DNA from: Salticus scenicus
Lineage: Eukaryota > Arthropoda > Arachnida > Araneae > Salticidae
Assembly: GCA_963930645.1 (NCBI GenBank)
Contig: OZ005648.1
Location: 271,943,830-272,007,829 of the forward strand
Direction: 5' to 3'
Length of the DNA stretch: 64,000 nt
Both the position numbers and the translations under genes were made by a program. The notes beneath the pieces were generated by a model. That model worked only from the letters and a program-made list of their open reading frames with translations, was not told where the DNA came from and ran no database searches. How positions within the stretch are numbered: the first letter of the stretch is position 1; every line of letters begins with the position of its first letter. This document shows, in pieces, positions 1 through 11,005 of the stretch.

Positions 1-544
1 TTTTTTTTAACTCAATCTTCTTGATTTTTACCACAAGAAGTTCCCAGTGGCAGAAACACTGTGACACGGCAACATAGTCGCGGATACAGTAAAACAGCTT
101 GCAGATAGTTTTTGTCTGCACTAATAAAAAATTAGTCCGCAACTTTCGGACACTCTTTGTCTGTTCTAATAAAAAAAAACTGTCTGCAATTTACGGAAAT
201 TTTTCGCCCGCAACAATGTGCTACCGATGTATGACGTCTTACACGCTCTCTGGTAGGAATTCTAGAGCCCCTATAGGTGCCTTGGTAGGAACACACAAAA
301 CAGTACTTAACAATGGTGACCTCGGCAGCCTAGATCTCCCTTGATAGACAGCGTTATGCGTGTATTCTTTTATCCTGCTACCTGTTACTGAGGTTCTATG
401 AGAACGTAGAAAAGTACTAATTTCATTTAAAACTGCTCCAAAACTTCTCCTCCACTTCAAAATTCACTTATAAAAATTTCTGTATCAAAACTAAAACTAA
501 TTCTTTTATTACCAAAACTAAATGCAAAACTGGTGTACAAACGA

Positions 545-804
545 TAAATAGACAATAAGACTTCTTCACACAACATAAATTTTAAGCCAGCACAACCGGT
601 TTCGAAAGGACGTAGCCTTCCTTCATCAGATGCCAAAAAACACGTGCTACTGCCTTGGAGGCAAAAGCAAGAGTCCTGCTTTTGCCTCCAAGGCAGTAGC
701 ACATGTTTTTTTTTTGCATCTGATGAAGGAAGGCTACGTCCTTTCGAAACCGGTTGTGCTGGCTTAAAATTTATGTTGTGTGAAGAAGTCTTATTGTCTA
801 TTTA
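545..804. repeat. 260 bp near-perfect palindrome
   Basis: The left arm (about 545-669) is repeated in inverted form at about 677-804 around a 7-base loop, with differences mainly in an A/T run in each arm. Each arm contains CTGATGAAGG, then a short hairpin, then TTTCGAAACC. This resembles the conserved tail found in Penelope-like retroelements. Two such ends joined head to head would give this structure. DNA or RNA here could fold into a hairpin of about 125 bp. No protein is encoded. Confidence 0.85.
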
Positions 805-960
805 ATACTTTTATTATTTATATTTGTGTTGTGTCAAACATTGCTAGAAAATATTTAATTGAATGAGTTCAATTTATTATTTTATAATTGTGTATACTAT
901 ATTGTTCTGTAGTAAAATTGTATTTGTGTATTGTTGCACAAGATCACCACTGTTGTTAAG

Positions 961-980
961 CCCCCCCCCCCCCCCCCCCC
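961..980. repeat. Poly-C run of 20
   Basis: This is an uninterrupted run of 20 C residues in otherwise AT-rich DNA. Similar C or G runs recur in the window near 1831, 11498, 23122, 23671, 35659, 39519, 40001, 53677 and 63326. Several are followed by TCCC or similar. Confidence 0.95.
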
Positions 981-1118
981 TTCCCCAAGATTGCCGCTAT
1001 CAGCTTTCAGGCTTTTTGAGTGTAAGCCATTTTCACCCCTGATTACACGCAAATTTCCCAGACAGATTACGAAATTTTAAAAGCCTGTCGCAGACAGCTA
1101 CAAAACTTTCTGCCACTG

Positions 1119-1893
1119 GGAAGAAGTTGGCAAGTATGGCATAGATGTTCGAATTGGTTCAGAATCCACTTTAAGCCATAGATCCTAGTCTAATTAGCTC
1201 TAGTAGCAAGAAATGACCACAGAGAGACAGATCAAACCAAAAGAGAATACCAGATATGAATGTCAAAAATGTAATTTTAAAAACTATTTTGGACTTTTTA
1301 AAGTATCTTGGAAATATTCAAATACAGTACCATTTATCTTATATTTTTAACTAAAATAACATATCTTTAGTAATATAGGATAAGGAAAAGTGATGTGAGT
1401 GCCACAACAGGATATTATATATTTTTTTCTTTTACTGGTCACTTTTTTTTTTAATAAAAGGATGTATTCAAAATAAGAAAAAGTTGTATAGCCAAATAGC
1501 ACAAATTGTGGTTAATTTGGTTAAGAGCATTCTCCAGTATTTGCTCACTATGAATTCCTACAACACTCAATTATATTGAAAATCCAATTACTAAGGAATA
1601 GGTCACTAAAATATTTTAAAATCGAACATACTGACACCAAAGCGACTTAAGCATGCTTTGTACATATTTTTATAAAGAATATGAAAAGTTGGTTTCAAAC
1701 CATACAAAATGTTATTCAATATCAATCATATTATAGACTTAAATGTGCTAATATATTAACTTCAGTAGAAAGCCTATATTTACATGCTAATATGATTTTT
1801 TTTTTTTTCCTGCCCAGGAATATGACTTCTCCCCCCCCCCCCCCCTCCCCAAAATTAGCAAAGTTAAATGAAACCTGCATTGTGAATATACAC
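1119..1893. other. No gene seen; AT-rich non-coding DNA
   Basis: Only homopolymer runs are visible, including T/C runs near 1795-1850, and no exon-like reading frame. It lies upstream of the first recognisable SCAMP exon. The SCAMP exon expected to come before it, encoding the conserved cytoplasmic peptide between membrane segments 2 and 3, was looked for and not found. Confidence 0.6.
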
Positions 1894-1897
1894 TTAA

Positions 1898-2146
1898 CCC
1901 TTTGAGTGCTATGGACGCACATATGCGTCCAGCGAAAGTCATTAATATAGACTATGGACGCAAATACGCGCTTAGCAGATGTTAGTATGGACTATGGACG
2001 CAAATACGCGCCCGGCAAAAATGATCAGTGTACTATGCAACACTTGCATAAAGCGCGTTTGCGATAAGAATGAGACAACTCGTCAGTGCCAACCGTGCGC
2101 CGTCCGTATGGACCGCATAGGCCGCGAGTATTCAGCACTCAAAGGG
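1898..2146. mobile_element. piggyBac-type MITE (249 bp) in TTAA
   Basis: TTAA at 1894-1897 and 2147-2150 flanks inverted ends CCCTTTGAGTGCT and AGCACTCAAAGGG. A CCC...GGG element inside a duplicated TTAA is the hallmark of piggyBac insertions. The interior is unusually GC-rich and contains a direct repeat of about 20 bp built on CTATGGACGCAAATACGCGC. There is no transposase, so it is nonautonomous. It sits about 140 bp before a SCAMP exon, within the preceding intron. Confidence 0.85.
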
Positions 2147-2286
2147 TTAAAAAAAATGCATGAAATAATTAATCTTATGTTATGTAATGTTATTACTTTT
2201 ATAATACTGAAAGCTTGAAAGCAAACTTTTTTTTTAAACCTATCATTTACTTGGATGACATACATGAATTTTTCCTTTATTTTTAG

Positions 2287-2388
2287 GGCTGACAGTTCCT
2301 TTAATTTTATGATATTCTTCTTAGTGTTCTTCTTTCAGTTTATGATCTCCGTTTTCTATGCTGTTGGTATTCCTGGAATGGGTTCATG
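2287..2388 (+). CDS. Scamp: SCAMP, exon with membrane segment 3
   Basis: Secretory carrier-associated membrane proteins are four-pass proteins of recycling and secretory vesicles. This exon starts after a TTTTTAG acceptor with one base that completes a codon, then reads ADSSFNFMIFFLVFFFQF and ends near GIPGMGS. That matches the third membrane segment, which directly follows the conserved cytoplasmic peptide in this family. It ends in TG before a GTATGT donor. The split codon becomes TGT (Cys) with the next exon, restoring the family's G-S-C-G junction. The upstream exons, which carry the N-terminal NPF motifs and the first two membrane segments, are not in view. Confidence 0.92.
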
Positions 2389-3294
2389 GTATGTTTTATG
2401 ACACATATGATTTTCCCCCCTTCTTTTTATAAAAGGAATTTCTAAATAATGTGCTTTCTATTATTCAAAATGTAATTAAAATTTTAACGATAAATAAAGA
2501 CTTTGTAATTAAATGATATAAATTATTTAAAAAAAAGAAAGAAAGAAACATGTAACAAATGTTTGTTTGAAATGATTAAGCACGTCTTCATAATGGAAAA
2601 ATAAATAAATAAACCTGATCTGTAACAAACACACAACATCTATTGCCCACTATTACACATATGATATACTGCTGTTTTTGGAGATAGTATGGTCAGAAGA
2701 CATAAAATTGACATAAATCTGACCTAACTATTTTCCTGTGAAAGGAAACTAATGCATATGTCATAAAGACATACAAAACAAAGCATATGTAGCGAATAAA
2801 AAAAAAACAGTAGGGCTGATTTTTGAAACACCCATTTCTGAAATCTAAAACTGACCTACATAAATCACATAGGTCCCAATTTTTCAGATTATTTAATGAT
2901 TTTTCTGGCTTCCTATTTTTAAACTAAAGTTATTGATATCACTCCTTAATGAGCGGAAATCTGTCTCATTTTAACTAACTATCTAAATAAACCAAACTAA
3001 CTAAATAAACCATCTATTGACAGGGATGCTATGTTTCTGCTAAACAGTTGATTTGGTTTATTTTTATTTATCTATTTATACAGTGACCCACAAATATCTG
3101 CTCATTATTAATTTTTCTATCAACCCCACCCCCCAATCTCCAACTAACGATCAGTGATCAAACGAAGCTCTGTGATTCTCATGTTTCTGCATCTACAATA
3201 TAAATGCCAAAATTCATGATATGTTTTTATATTAAAACAAAGTTGACAAAAGTGCTATTGTAATTATTTTTTTTTTTCATAAATTACAGTACGA
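2389..3294 (+). other. SCAMP intron, 5' part; nothing distinct
   Basis: This is AT-rich intronic DNA with (GAAA)n-like and T-run microsatellites. No element ends or coding potential were seen. The full intron runs to 6972 and is about 4.6 kb, more than half of it transposon. Confidence 0.6.
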
Positions 3295-4083
3295 AGCTGA
3301 AAATCCGGACAATTTCGGCCGTGTTAATCATCATCATCAACAGCTTTTTTTTTTATTATTATTTTTTTAGTATAAATATATCTAAAAAAAAAAAAAAGAA
3401 ACGGAAATGTATTTTATTTCTTATTAATCTTCAAAACCGGCATTTGCAAAGTCTGGAAGAGGAAGGGAAAGAAAATTATAATAATAGTAACATTTATCTA
3501 ATTGAGAGGTAAATTCTATATTCTATTTCAACTATGCCTAAACTTTTAATTGAAAAAATCTAATACTAAAAAAAAACTATCGCAGAAATGTTTGAAAAAT
3601 GGCATGTTTTTCTTATTTAATTTATTTTATTTTATTGTAACTTGTACTAATTTCTGTATGCAAACATTTCATTAAATCTTTTGTTTTTCAAATTTAATTT
3701 TTAATCTTAGTTGGGCCATTCTCCACTGTAAACCCTCTGAAGCCTAATTTTTTTTTTTATTTGTGTATATTTTTTACTGGTACTTGGTACTTTATTAAAA
3801 TGTGTAAGTTAAACCTTAGGAAATGAGATAAAACATTTGTTTAAGATGAATTTTTTATGTGATATCAATACCTGAAAGTCAGCATTATAATTTTTTAATT
3901 TTCTCATTACAATCAACACATTTAAATGTTTTCATTTAATTAGAAAAATATTATTGTAATTCTATTCCTTTTTTTTTTTTTAAATATATCTACATAACCT
4001 TCTTATTTAATAATGGAACCAAAAAATAAAGCATCACAATATTTTTTTTCAAAAAAGGCGATTTATTTGAACAAAAATTGAAT

Positions 4084-5765
4084 GTCCCGTGCAAAACACA
4101 AAAATATGATCTTTTTTATTTTTCACATTTATTTTTTTCACCAAAACTGAAACTGTTATAAATTTACTTTGTTTTTCATTGTATCAACTTTATAAAACAA
4201 TTTTCTGAAAGTTTAAAATTGAGTGAAATATTAAGAATCTTTTCACGTCCCGTGCATAACACAGATTTGTCTAAAAATCAGGAAAGTCAAAAACTCCACG
4301 AGCATTGATAACTGTAGGTGGCCAAATTATTTTAATGGCTTCACTGATATTGTAGAACACTTTATCTTCTCTTTTAGGCCATTTCCAATACTTTCCAGAT
4401 TTTTCATAGCAGAAACTTCGATATCATCACCTATAATTTGTGTAATTTCTCCAGCATATAAACATTCATCATACTTCACTACTACAAAATTTCCTACTGA
4501 AACATTTACAACTGTGTCGTTTGAAATGGCATCAATATTTTGTTGCATAGGTGTTAGAGCATTTTCAAAAAATTCTAAACCAGAAGAAGGTGAACATTTA
4601 ATGCCGTGCATTTTGGAAATTCATGGTATTGCCTTTGCATTGCACCACACACTGTTATGCAAATGTTTATGTCTTTATCTAAAAAATCTTATGTTTATGT
4701 CTTTATCTAAAAATAGCATGGCTGTTGTAGATGGCATAGCCTTTCTAACAACATTTGCAAAATCTTCTGCTGACTGTACAATTGGGGTAGTTGGTTTTTT
4801 TGACATCACAGTATTTCGTACTAAACATTTTGCCTTGCCACCAATTCCATCCAGCACACCTTTTCCGTGGGCTGTTGCGAAGTATTTCCAGTGGAAAGTT
4901 TTTTTTAATTTTATACTAATCTCTAGCAGCAGATTTAATGTAAACAATAATTTGCTCAGTAAATAATAAACTTATAAATTTAAAATTAAGTAATAATTAA
5001 AGCAAAAAAACATTCACTTACCTTTGTTTAAAACAATAAATAAAATTTCCAACTGTCCTTTAGTTTTATTTCTTTTACAAGTTTGATATTCAAGTCACCA
5101 AATTAACCATCTGTTTCATGAAAACAATGAATTGGTGTTGCCAATTTCCTGTTCATAATATTCCATGTTATGTATATAGTAAATATCATAAATTATGTGA
5201 TGGCTACATTATTAAAAAAATAAAAATAAAATAACTTTTATCCTTCAAAATTCTACCTGGATTCTATAATGTAATCTATAGTAATTTTTGTGTAATAGGA
5301 GTGTAATTACCATATTAATTTTTAAGATTCTTCTGCTCAGATGGAACAAAATTCAGACATGTCCCATGCATAACATTAGCTGTGTCCTGTGCATAACACA
5401 AATTAAATAAATTTTTAATTTGATTGAATAATGTTTTTGGGAAATATTTTACATAATTGGTCACAGTTACTACTTAGCTGTTAGGAAAAAAATATAATAG
5501 CAGTAAACAAGTTCTAACTTCACAGAGTTCATGACATATAGAAGTCAAAGTGGAAATTTTTTTTTTTTTTTTTTCTGAGTCCCGTGCATAACAAGTGAAT
5601 TGAATCACTTTTAAGTATTTAAACTATAATTGTTGTTTAGTTTTCTACCTAAAAATTGAGAATCAGCTCTGCTGTTGAATTAAACTGCAAAAAGAAATTA
5701 ATATGCATCTTATTTTACTATTTTTATATGCTTCAAAAGTCTGCAAATGTCCCGTGCATAACAGG
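4084..5765 (+). repeat. Six dispersed GTCCCGTGCATAACA motifs
   Basis: Copies start near 4084, 4248, 5361, 5384, 5579 and 5749, all in the same orientation, with one or two substitutions in some (for example CCATGC or CCTGTGC). The last copy runs into the right terminal inverted repeat. They are absent elsewhere in the window, so they belong to the transposon rather than to the host intron. Confidence 0.8.
4327..4947 (-). pseudogene. Transposon-derived protein remnant, frameshifted
   Basis: The minus strand encodes two adjacent fragments. The first (about 4947-4675) contains FHWKYFATAHGKGVLDGIGG and then SAEDF. The second (about 4611-4327) contains VGNFVVVKYDECLYAGEI and continues to the end. 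From memory, a W-x-Y-F-A-x-x-H-G-K-G-x-x-D-G-I-G-G stretch followed by a V-V-V-x-Y-(E/D) module occurs in repeated, uncharacterised arthropod proteins thought to be transposon products. A frame break between the fragments shows decay. It is the only coding trace inside the 3713-5775 element. No biochemical function can be stated. Confidence 0.55.
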
Positions 5766-6172
5766 AGAATGGCCCAGTTATTTATTGTTATAGTTGATAA
5801 AAAGAATATTACAGAATATGTTTAAAAATCGTAATATATATATTTTTTTTACTAGAATTTGCATATTATCCAAGTACTTAACCCAAAACATTATATTTTC
5901 TAGGCATGACCAAAAATCCGGAATTGCCGCGGTCCCGATGATTCCGGATTTTCAGTTTTGTACTGACTGTATATACTAACTCAAAAAGAAATAAAATAAT
6001 AAAGGTTTTATGAAATTTATAAGATTAATCTTTTATAAAAGCTTAAATTAGTTTTTAAGGCAAGCTGTTGTGTGTTATGTCTGGACTCTCTGTGATAGAT
6101 GATTTATTAACAAGTTTTTCTTTCAAATTACAGCATTAATTCTTATGTCAACATGCTTGTGTTAATTATTCT

Positions 6173-6348
6173 TCAATTTTTCAGCCGAATTCAGCTTTTT
6201 CTAGATTTAGCTTTTCAGCTTTTCTCTCTTACTGATTCATATTTGTTACATCCTCGAATTTTAAATACATCGAATAATCCTTTTGCATAGCCCAGATCAA
6301 TGATTGAATATTAAAGCGTAATCATTTGATCTTTGTTAACAGATTGAA

Positions 6349-6384
<36 letters not shown>

Positions 6385-6800
6385 TATTTTTTACTCTAAT
6401 ATAATGATTTTGTTATCAAAATTCTATATTTAGAAATATAGAAATATTTCATTTCAATGTCTTGCCATCCATCTTTTTTTTTTTTTTCATTAGCCAATCT
6501 CCATGATTTTTATTATTTATTAGAATACAGAGATGAGATTTTTCAGCTGATTTCAGCTTTTTTGTAAATTTAGCTTTTCAGCCTTTTTCAGTTTTCTCAA
6601 CTTTTTTTGTGTTTTTGATGTACATTTGTTACATCAGCTAATTTAATAAAACTTGTATGAATACAAAAGCATAACCATTTGTTCTTTTTTTTTTTATGTA
6701 ATAAAGATTAAAAAACATATTTATTATTCTAATATAATAGATTTTGCCACCAAAATTCTAATATTTCATTAACATTTTGCCTTTGCGTACGGTTTCAGCT
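6173..6800 (+). repeat. Degenerate tandem duplication, about 365 bp units
   Basis: The block starting TTTTTCAGCCGAATTCAGC (6178) recurs near 6540 as TTTTTCAGCTGATTTCAGC. Both are followed by TTTAGCTTTTCAGC, ATTTGTTACATC, a purine/A run and TCTAATATAATG. A third, partial start appears near 6793. It lies in the SCAMP intron. Confidence 0.65.
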
Positions 6801-6972
6801 TTTTTGTCTTTTTGCTAATTTCATCCCTAAAATATATACTTCTGTGTATACAATGCATTATCTTAATAAGTATTTCTAAAGTTTTTCATTTTAATTATAT
6901 ATAAATATACTAAAATTTATTATTTACTGATGTGTTTTTTCTATCATACTGAATTCAGCCTTTCTTTTCTAG

Positions 6973-7108
6973 TGGATTGTTAGTTGGGATTACTACATTC
7001 TCTGAAAAAAGTAATGTTATAAGTACATATACTGTTGGAATTATTGCAATAGTTATTGGATTATTTTGGGCTGCTCATGCAATGATATCTTTCTACATGC
7101 TTGTCAAA
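6973..7108 (+). CDS. Scamp: SCAMP, exon with membrane segment 4
   Basis: The exon opens after TTTTCTAG with T, which completes the Cys codon started at 2387-2388. It then reads GLLVGITTFSEKSN and a hydrophobic run GIIAIVIGLFWAAHAM, ending in FYMLVK before a GTAAGT donor at a codon boundary. This is the fourth membrane segment and its entry into the cytoplasmic tail. The 136 bp length, phase and motif order are as expected for the family. Together with its neighbours it shows an intact reading frame, so the gene looks functional. Confidence 0.93.
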
Positions 7109-7605
7109 GTAAGTTACACTATTTTCAACAAATATTTCTTATATAATTTAATGTAAGGAATGATAAATTATATATGAAATGTATATTAACATATCAATAA
7201 CAACTATTAAAAGCAATGTTGTTATTAAACAATTTTGAATATCAAAATGCATAAAAAAAGCTTCAATTTAAGCAGAAAAAAAAAACAAAAAAAACCCCTA
7301 ATAATTGCAATATTTTTTTCGTGAGCAGATGGGAATACTTCTTTTTTTTTTTTTTTTTCAAATTGTAACGAGTTTCAGAAGGTATGGCATGCTAGCATAC
7401 TCCAAAGTATTTCGAAAAGAAAAAAAAAATTATGAATAAATATATATTTTTTAATATATAAAAATAAAACTTAGTTATATTATTTTAATGTTGGCAGATA
7501 GTTACATTTTTGTGCAAATTTTATTTATCACAATCAATATTTGATAGTGAACATTTTTTTATTTAAAAACTTCCCAAAAGTATTCTATTAATTTTTATTT
7601 ATATA

Positions 7606-8624
7606 CAGTTGAAGATCTTTATAATGCCGATCTATATAACACAATGATCTATAAAACGCGCTACTGATCGGATGTAAACATTAAATTTTCTTTTGAGAAA
7701 CTTATGCGAAATGTAGATATATTCAACACAACTAAAATAAATGTTTGAAACAGTCTTTCATCTTTATATTCCTAATTCACAGTTTTTAATTAATAAAGAA
7801 AGAATGCAGTTATTACAATGAGCATCAAAAACTGTAAAAATCACATACATTAAACTAAATAAAAATAAAGTCATGTTGGAATTAAATATCAGATGAGAAA
7901 CTTGAAATTTCTAATGCATGTATGATTAAGGAAGAATTTCCTCTTTTTTAAATCCGCAGGAGAACAGCCATTGTAGAACAAATTCAGATGTGAAGGAGAG
8001 AAGGGGGAAGGGGGGGTAGAGAGAGAAAAAATGAAAAAAAAAAAAATAATTAATAAAATATTTTAAATTTATTAAAACAAGAAAACTAAAAAACTAAATT
8101 TCATAATCCTAAAAATTCAACAAAACTGCAGAAAATATAATACTGGTAAATGATTCGTAAAACAATACAGTTGAACCTCATTAACGTAAACATTGTTAAT
8201 GTGAATTACTTTTAACATAAACTGTTTCCACAATTCCTGTCAAAAGGAAAATTATTTTAGTTATATGAAGATTAGTTACTGATAGCATGAATTACTGATA
8301 ACATGGACAAATGTTTTATCCTCCTTGAGGTTCACATCAACGAGGTTCGACTGTATTAATTATAGTGTTAATGTATTTGCTGCTAATTTATTTAAATAAT
8401 CATTTATGTAAATTTTAAATTCTATTGAATTCTATATTTCATGCTATGAAAAAATTTAACTTTTGAAATGGTTCTCAAATGTAAATATCATAATTTATTC
8501 CAGTCAATATTTCACAATAATTACTTGAAAAGTTTTACAGTTTGTAAAATTATATAGATAATGCAAAATTCTATAATATGCACTACTTCTGGTCTTAGGT
8601 GTGCACTGAATAGATCCTCTACTG
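7606..8624. mobile_element. pogo-like terminal repeats around an intronic segment
   Basis: TA-CAGTTGAAGATCTTTATAATGC at 7604 pairs with inverted ends of the same family (GATCCTCTACTG-TA at 8613-8626, and a second related end with CATTATAAAGATCCTC ending at 8830). The two right ends imply two partial copies or a duplication. No transposase is encoded. An independent small element is nested at 8168-8353. Confidence 0.5.
8168..8353. mobile_element. pogo/Tigger-like MITE (186 bp)
   Basis: TA is followed by CAGTTGAACCTCATTAACG, and the right end CGAGGTTCGACTG is followed by TA. CAGT(C/T)GAACCTC termini with TA duplication are typical of Tigger-type MITEs. The inside is partly self-complementary and has no reading frame. 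It lies in the second SCAMP intron. Confidence 0.75.
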
Positions 8625-8830
8625 TATTATGTTTTCTAGACTTGAATTAATTTGTGTTTTAAAGTTAATATGCATTTTTAAATTGGTTTAATTTGTAAAT
8701 ATATTCATTTATTCCCAGTGTATAATATTTACGTGGCCATATTTAGAAGGTAAGTTTAATAGTTTGTGATATGATCTATATAACGCAAAACCTCAGGTCC
8801 CAAGGTGTGCATTATAAAGATCCTCTACTG

Positions 8831-10066
8831 TTTATGAAACATTTTGTCTGTTATTTTTTGCCAAGCTATACTTAACTTTGCACTTCAATCTCAGTATTAT
8901 TAAACACAATCTTCTTTTTTGCTGCAAACTGATTAATCAATACATAAGTCTTTTGCAATATACTTTTAATCTAATTTCATTTCTGCCCTGCACAGTTCTG
9001 GCTGACTTTAAACTTCTGCCAATTCTTTCTTCTCTCTCTGTCAATTTGGCTCATCTAAGTAATATTTCCAACTAAAATAAATTTCAAGTTTTTCAAAGCC
9101 TCCACTGCATATGAAAGATGTTAGAAATTCGATTTTTCAAAAAGTAGTTTAGACCAATAAAAATTTGTACCAATAATTCTAGAAAAGGAAGCAAAAGTGT
9201 TTGGTGTGAAGATTTATTGAATAAGTATAAGAGTAAAAAATATGAATTAATATTGAAAGAATGCTAAAATCTTTAATTGTACATATGTATTTATAATGTG
9301 AAGGAATTATTTTTTATTTCTGTTCAAAATTTATGATCTATTAGTGTTGACTACTGAATAGATTTAAAAAAAAAAAATGAAGTTTAAAATAAGCAGTCAT
9401 TTAGTAATTTAAATCAATTTATATATGTATTATTTTTAGTTTAAATTTAGTTTTTCTTTTTCTTTCTTTATTTTTAAATTTCTTAAAGTGACATTATTTT
9501 GAGATGAGGTGTATTATTGCATCTAGTCACATACAAATCCTGAATGTTCTTGAACATATAGGAATTTCTGATGTTGAAATGTACTTGAATCTGAAATGGA
9601 AATGATTATATGTTAATAAGATATTTTTTACAGACATTTAAGGATTTACTTAACCAATATTTTAGGAATTTGTTTTTTAAACATTTTAAAATTTATTTAT
9701 CAAATGCTTAAGGGTTTATTTATTAAACGTTTGAGACTTTATTTAGTTAGAAAGTTACATTTATAAAAATTTAATAATTACTTCTGATTTGATATTAATG
9801 TTTTTTGTTTATGTTTAATTTAAAATTAAAATGGTAGGTAATGTTTATTATATGTAGGGTATATAATTTAAAGATGTTATTTTTAAATGAATAATTCAAT
9901 AGGATGTTATAACCTTCTAACATAGACAAATATGGAATAAGCTGTGTTGTAATATCATAAATTGTTTCTCTAATTTTATGAATAAAAAAAAAAAAGGAAA
10001 GTTTAGTCGATTACATTTAAACAAAATTGACATTCTGTTTGTTTTACTTTTTCTTTTTTTTAATAG
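8831..10066 (+). other. SCAMP intron, 3' part; no gene
   Basis: This is AT-rich intronic DNA ending in a strong pyrimidine tract and TAATAG acceptor (10061-10066). No transposon ends were recognised. Confidence 0.6.
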
Positions 10067-10231
10067 ATTCATCGCATATATAGAGGTACTACAGCCAGTT
10101 TTGCAAAAGCTAAAGAAGAACTTGCTTCTGGTGTCTTAAAGAATCAGCATGTTCAGAATGCAGCTGCAAATGCAGCTTCACAAGCAGCACGCCAGAGTTT
10201 CAATTCTGCAGCATCAGGGTTACGTTATTAA
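10067..10231 (+). CDS. Scamp: SCAMP, last exon: cytoplasmic C-terminal tail
   Basis: The exon starts at a codon boundary with IHRIYRGTTASFAKAKEEL, continues through an Ala-rich tail (AAANAASQAAR) and ends GLRY-stop (TAA at 10229-10231), 54 codons in all. The I-H-R-x-Y-R ... A-S-F-x-K-A motif just after the fourth membrane segment is diagnostic of SCAMP C-termini. With the two exons upstream it gives 133 complete and split codons of unbroken sequence. The 3' untranslated region begins at 10232. Confidence 0.94.
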   Translation: MHRIYRGTTASFAKAKEELASGVLKNQHVQNAAANAASQAARQSFNSAASGLRY

Positions 10232-10408
10232 GTATTTTATGGTATGTACCAGAATATATATATATATATTTCTTTTTTAAGAAAAGAGAAAAGTCTGTAT
10301 GGAAAAACATCAGAGTTACTTTAGTTAAACTGCCAAACCTTTTTGATGCTTAATAATAACAAAAATGATGGCATTTAGCATAAATTATACATAGTATTGT
10401 ACATAAGT

Positions 10409-10414
10409 AATAAA
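10409..10414 (+). terminator. First AATAAA after SCAMP stop
   Basis: This is the nearest canonical polyadenylation hexamer, about 180 bp past the stop codon. The DNA is so AT-rich that many AATAAA copies occur by chance (also near 11450 and 14740), so the true 3' end cannot be fixed from sequence. Confidence 0.35.
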
Positions 10415-10570
10415 TTTATGTTTTGCAGTAAAAGTTGCTTGAATTATAAATATTAAAAAATTTTATAATTCGAACAGTTTTTCCTATATACCAGTAGTTT
10501 TTACTCCATCTTTGAATTTTTATGACAATTTTGCAAGAAAGAAAAGAAAGAGTTTGAGAAGCTTGCATCT

Positions 10571-11005
10571 GAATTACCTGGGGCTACTGCCCCACACCTT
10601 CAGCAACCAGACAATAGGTAACTAAAAAATAAAAAACCAGAAAGAAAGAAATTAACAAGAAATGGAAGAGAATTTAAAAGTGTTTAATTTCTGGAGTATT
10701 TTCATCAAGTATATCACCTCACTATCTGCTATTTCAAGTATCAAGCTTAAGAAACATTTGAAAATAATTAACAAATATGATCGTATTGCGTCCGAAGTAC
10801 CTAGGGCTAGTGCCCCACACCTTCAGCAACCAGGCGATAGGTTACAAAAAAAACCAGAAAGAAAGAAATGAACAAGAAATAGGAAGAGAATTTAAAAGTG
10901 TTTAATTTCAGTGGTATTTTCGTCAAGTATATCACCTCACTAATAATCTGCTATTTCAAGTATCAAGCTTAAGAAACATCTGAAAATAATTAACAAATAT
11001 CATGA
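10571..11005 (+). repeat. Tandem duplication, 223 bp offset
   Basis: A block beginning near ACCTGGGGCTACTGCCCC and ending near AATAATTAACAAATAT is repeated once, with the copies offset by 223 bp and a few percent divergence. It contains CAGAAAGAAAGAAATgA-type purine stretches. It lies just downstream of the SCAMP stop and may be within the 3' untranslated region. Confidence 0.85.

Larger units (their letters stand above)
45..1118. mobile_element. hAT-like element with CAGTGGCAGAA ends
   Basis: The left end reads CAGTGGCAGAAACACTG and the right end is its inverse over about 12 bases (TTTCTGCCACTG). CAGTGGC-type termini are typical of hAT transposons. No clear 8 bp target-site duplication is seen: the flanks GAAGTTCC and GGAAGAAG do not match, so the assignment is tentative. 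The interior holds no transposase reading frame. It contains a roughly 45 bp direct repeat at about 110-200, a large palindrome at 545-804 and a 20-base C run at 961-980. It is probably a nonautonomous copy carrying a later insertion. Confidence 0.45.
3713..5775 (-). mobile_element. Unclassified DNA transposon with subterminal repeats
   Basis: Inverted ends GGGCCATTCTCC (3713) and GGAGAATGGCCC (ending 5775) are flanked on both sides by AGTT, a possible 4 bp target-site duplication. The interior carries a decayed minus-strand reading frame (about 4327-4947) and six direct copies of GTCCCGTGCATAACA. Four of them cluster on the right, the last adjoining the right terminus. Subterminal motif arrays of this kind are usually transposase binding sites. 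The superfamily could not be assigned from the ends alone. Confidence 0.6.
3297..5969. mobile_element. pogo/Tigger-like element, interrupted
   Basis: The left end is TA then CAGTACGAAGCTGAAAA, continuing into TCCGGA. The right end is the inverse, with TCCGGATTTTCAG, and is followed by TA. The ends agree over about 23 bases with one extra CAGT on the right. CAGT ends and a TA target duplication fit the pogo branch of Tc1/mariner. Once the nested element at 3713-5775 is removed, only about 610 bp remains and it encodes no transposase. It lies wholly in a SCAMP intron. Confidence 0.65.

Noticed and set aside
1..2286. Upstream SCAMP exons (NPF repeats, first membrane segments)
   Set aside because: No matching reading frame with splice sites was found here. 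They are probably further upstream.
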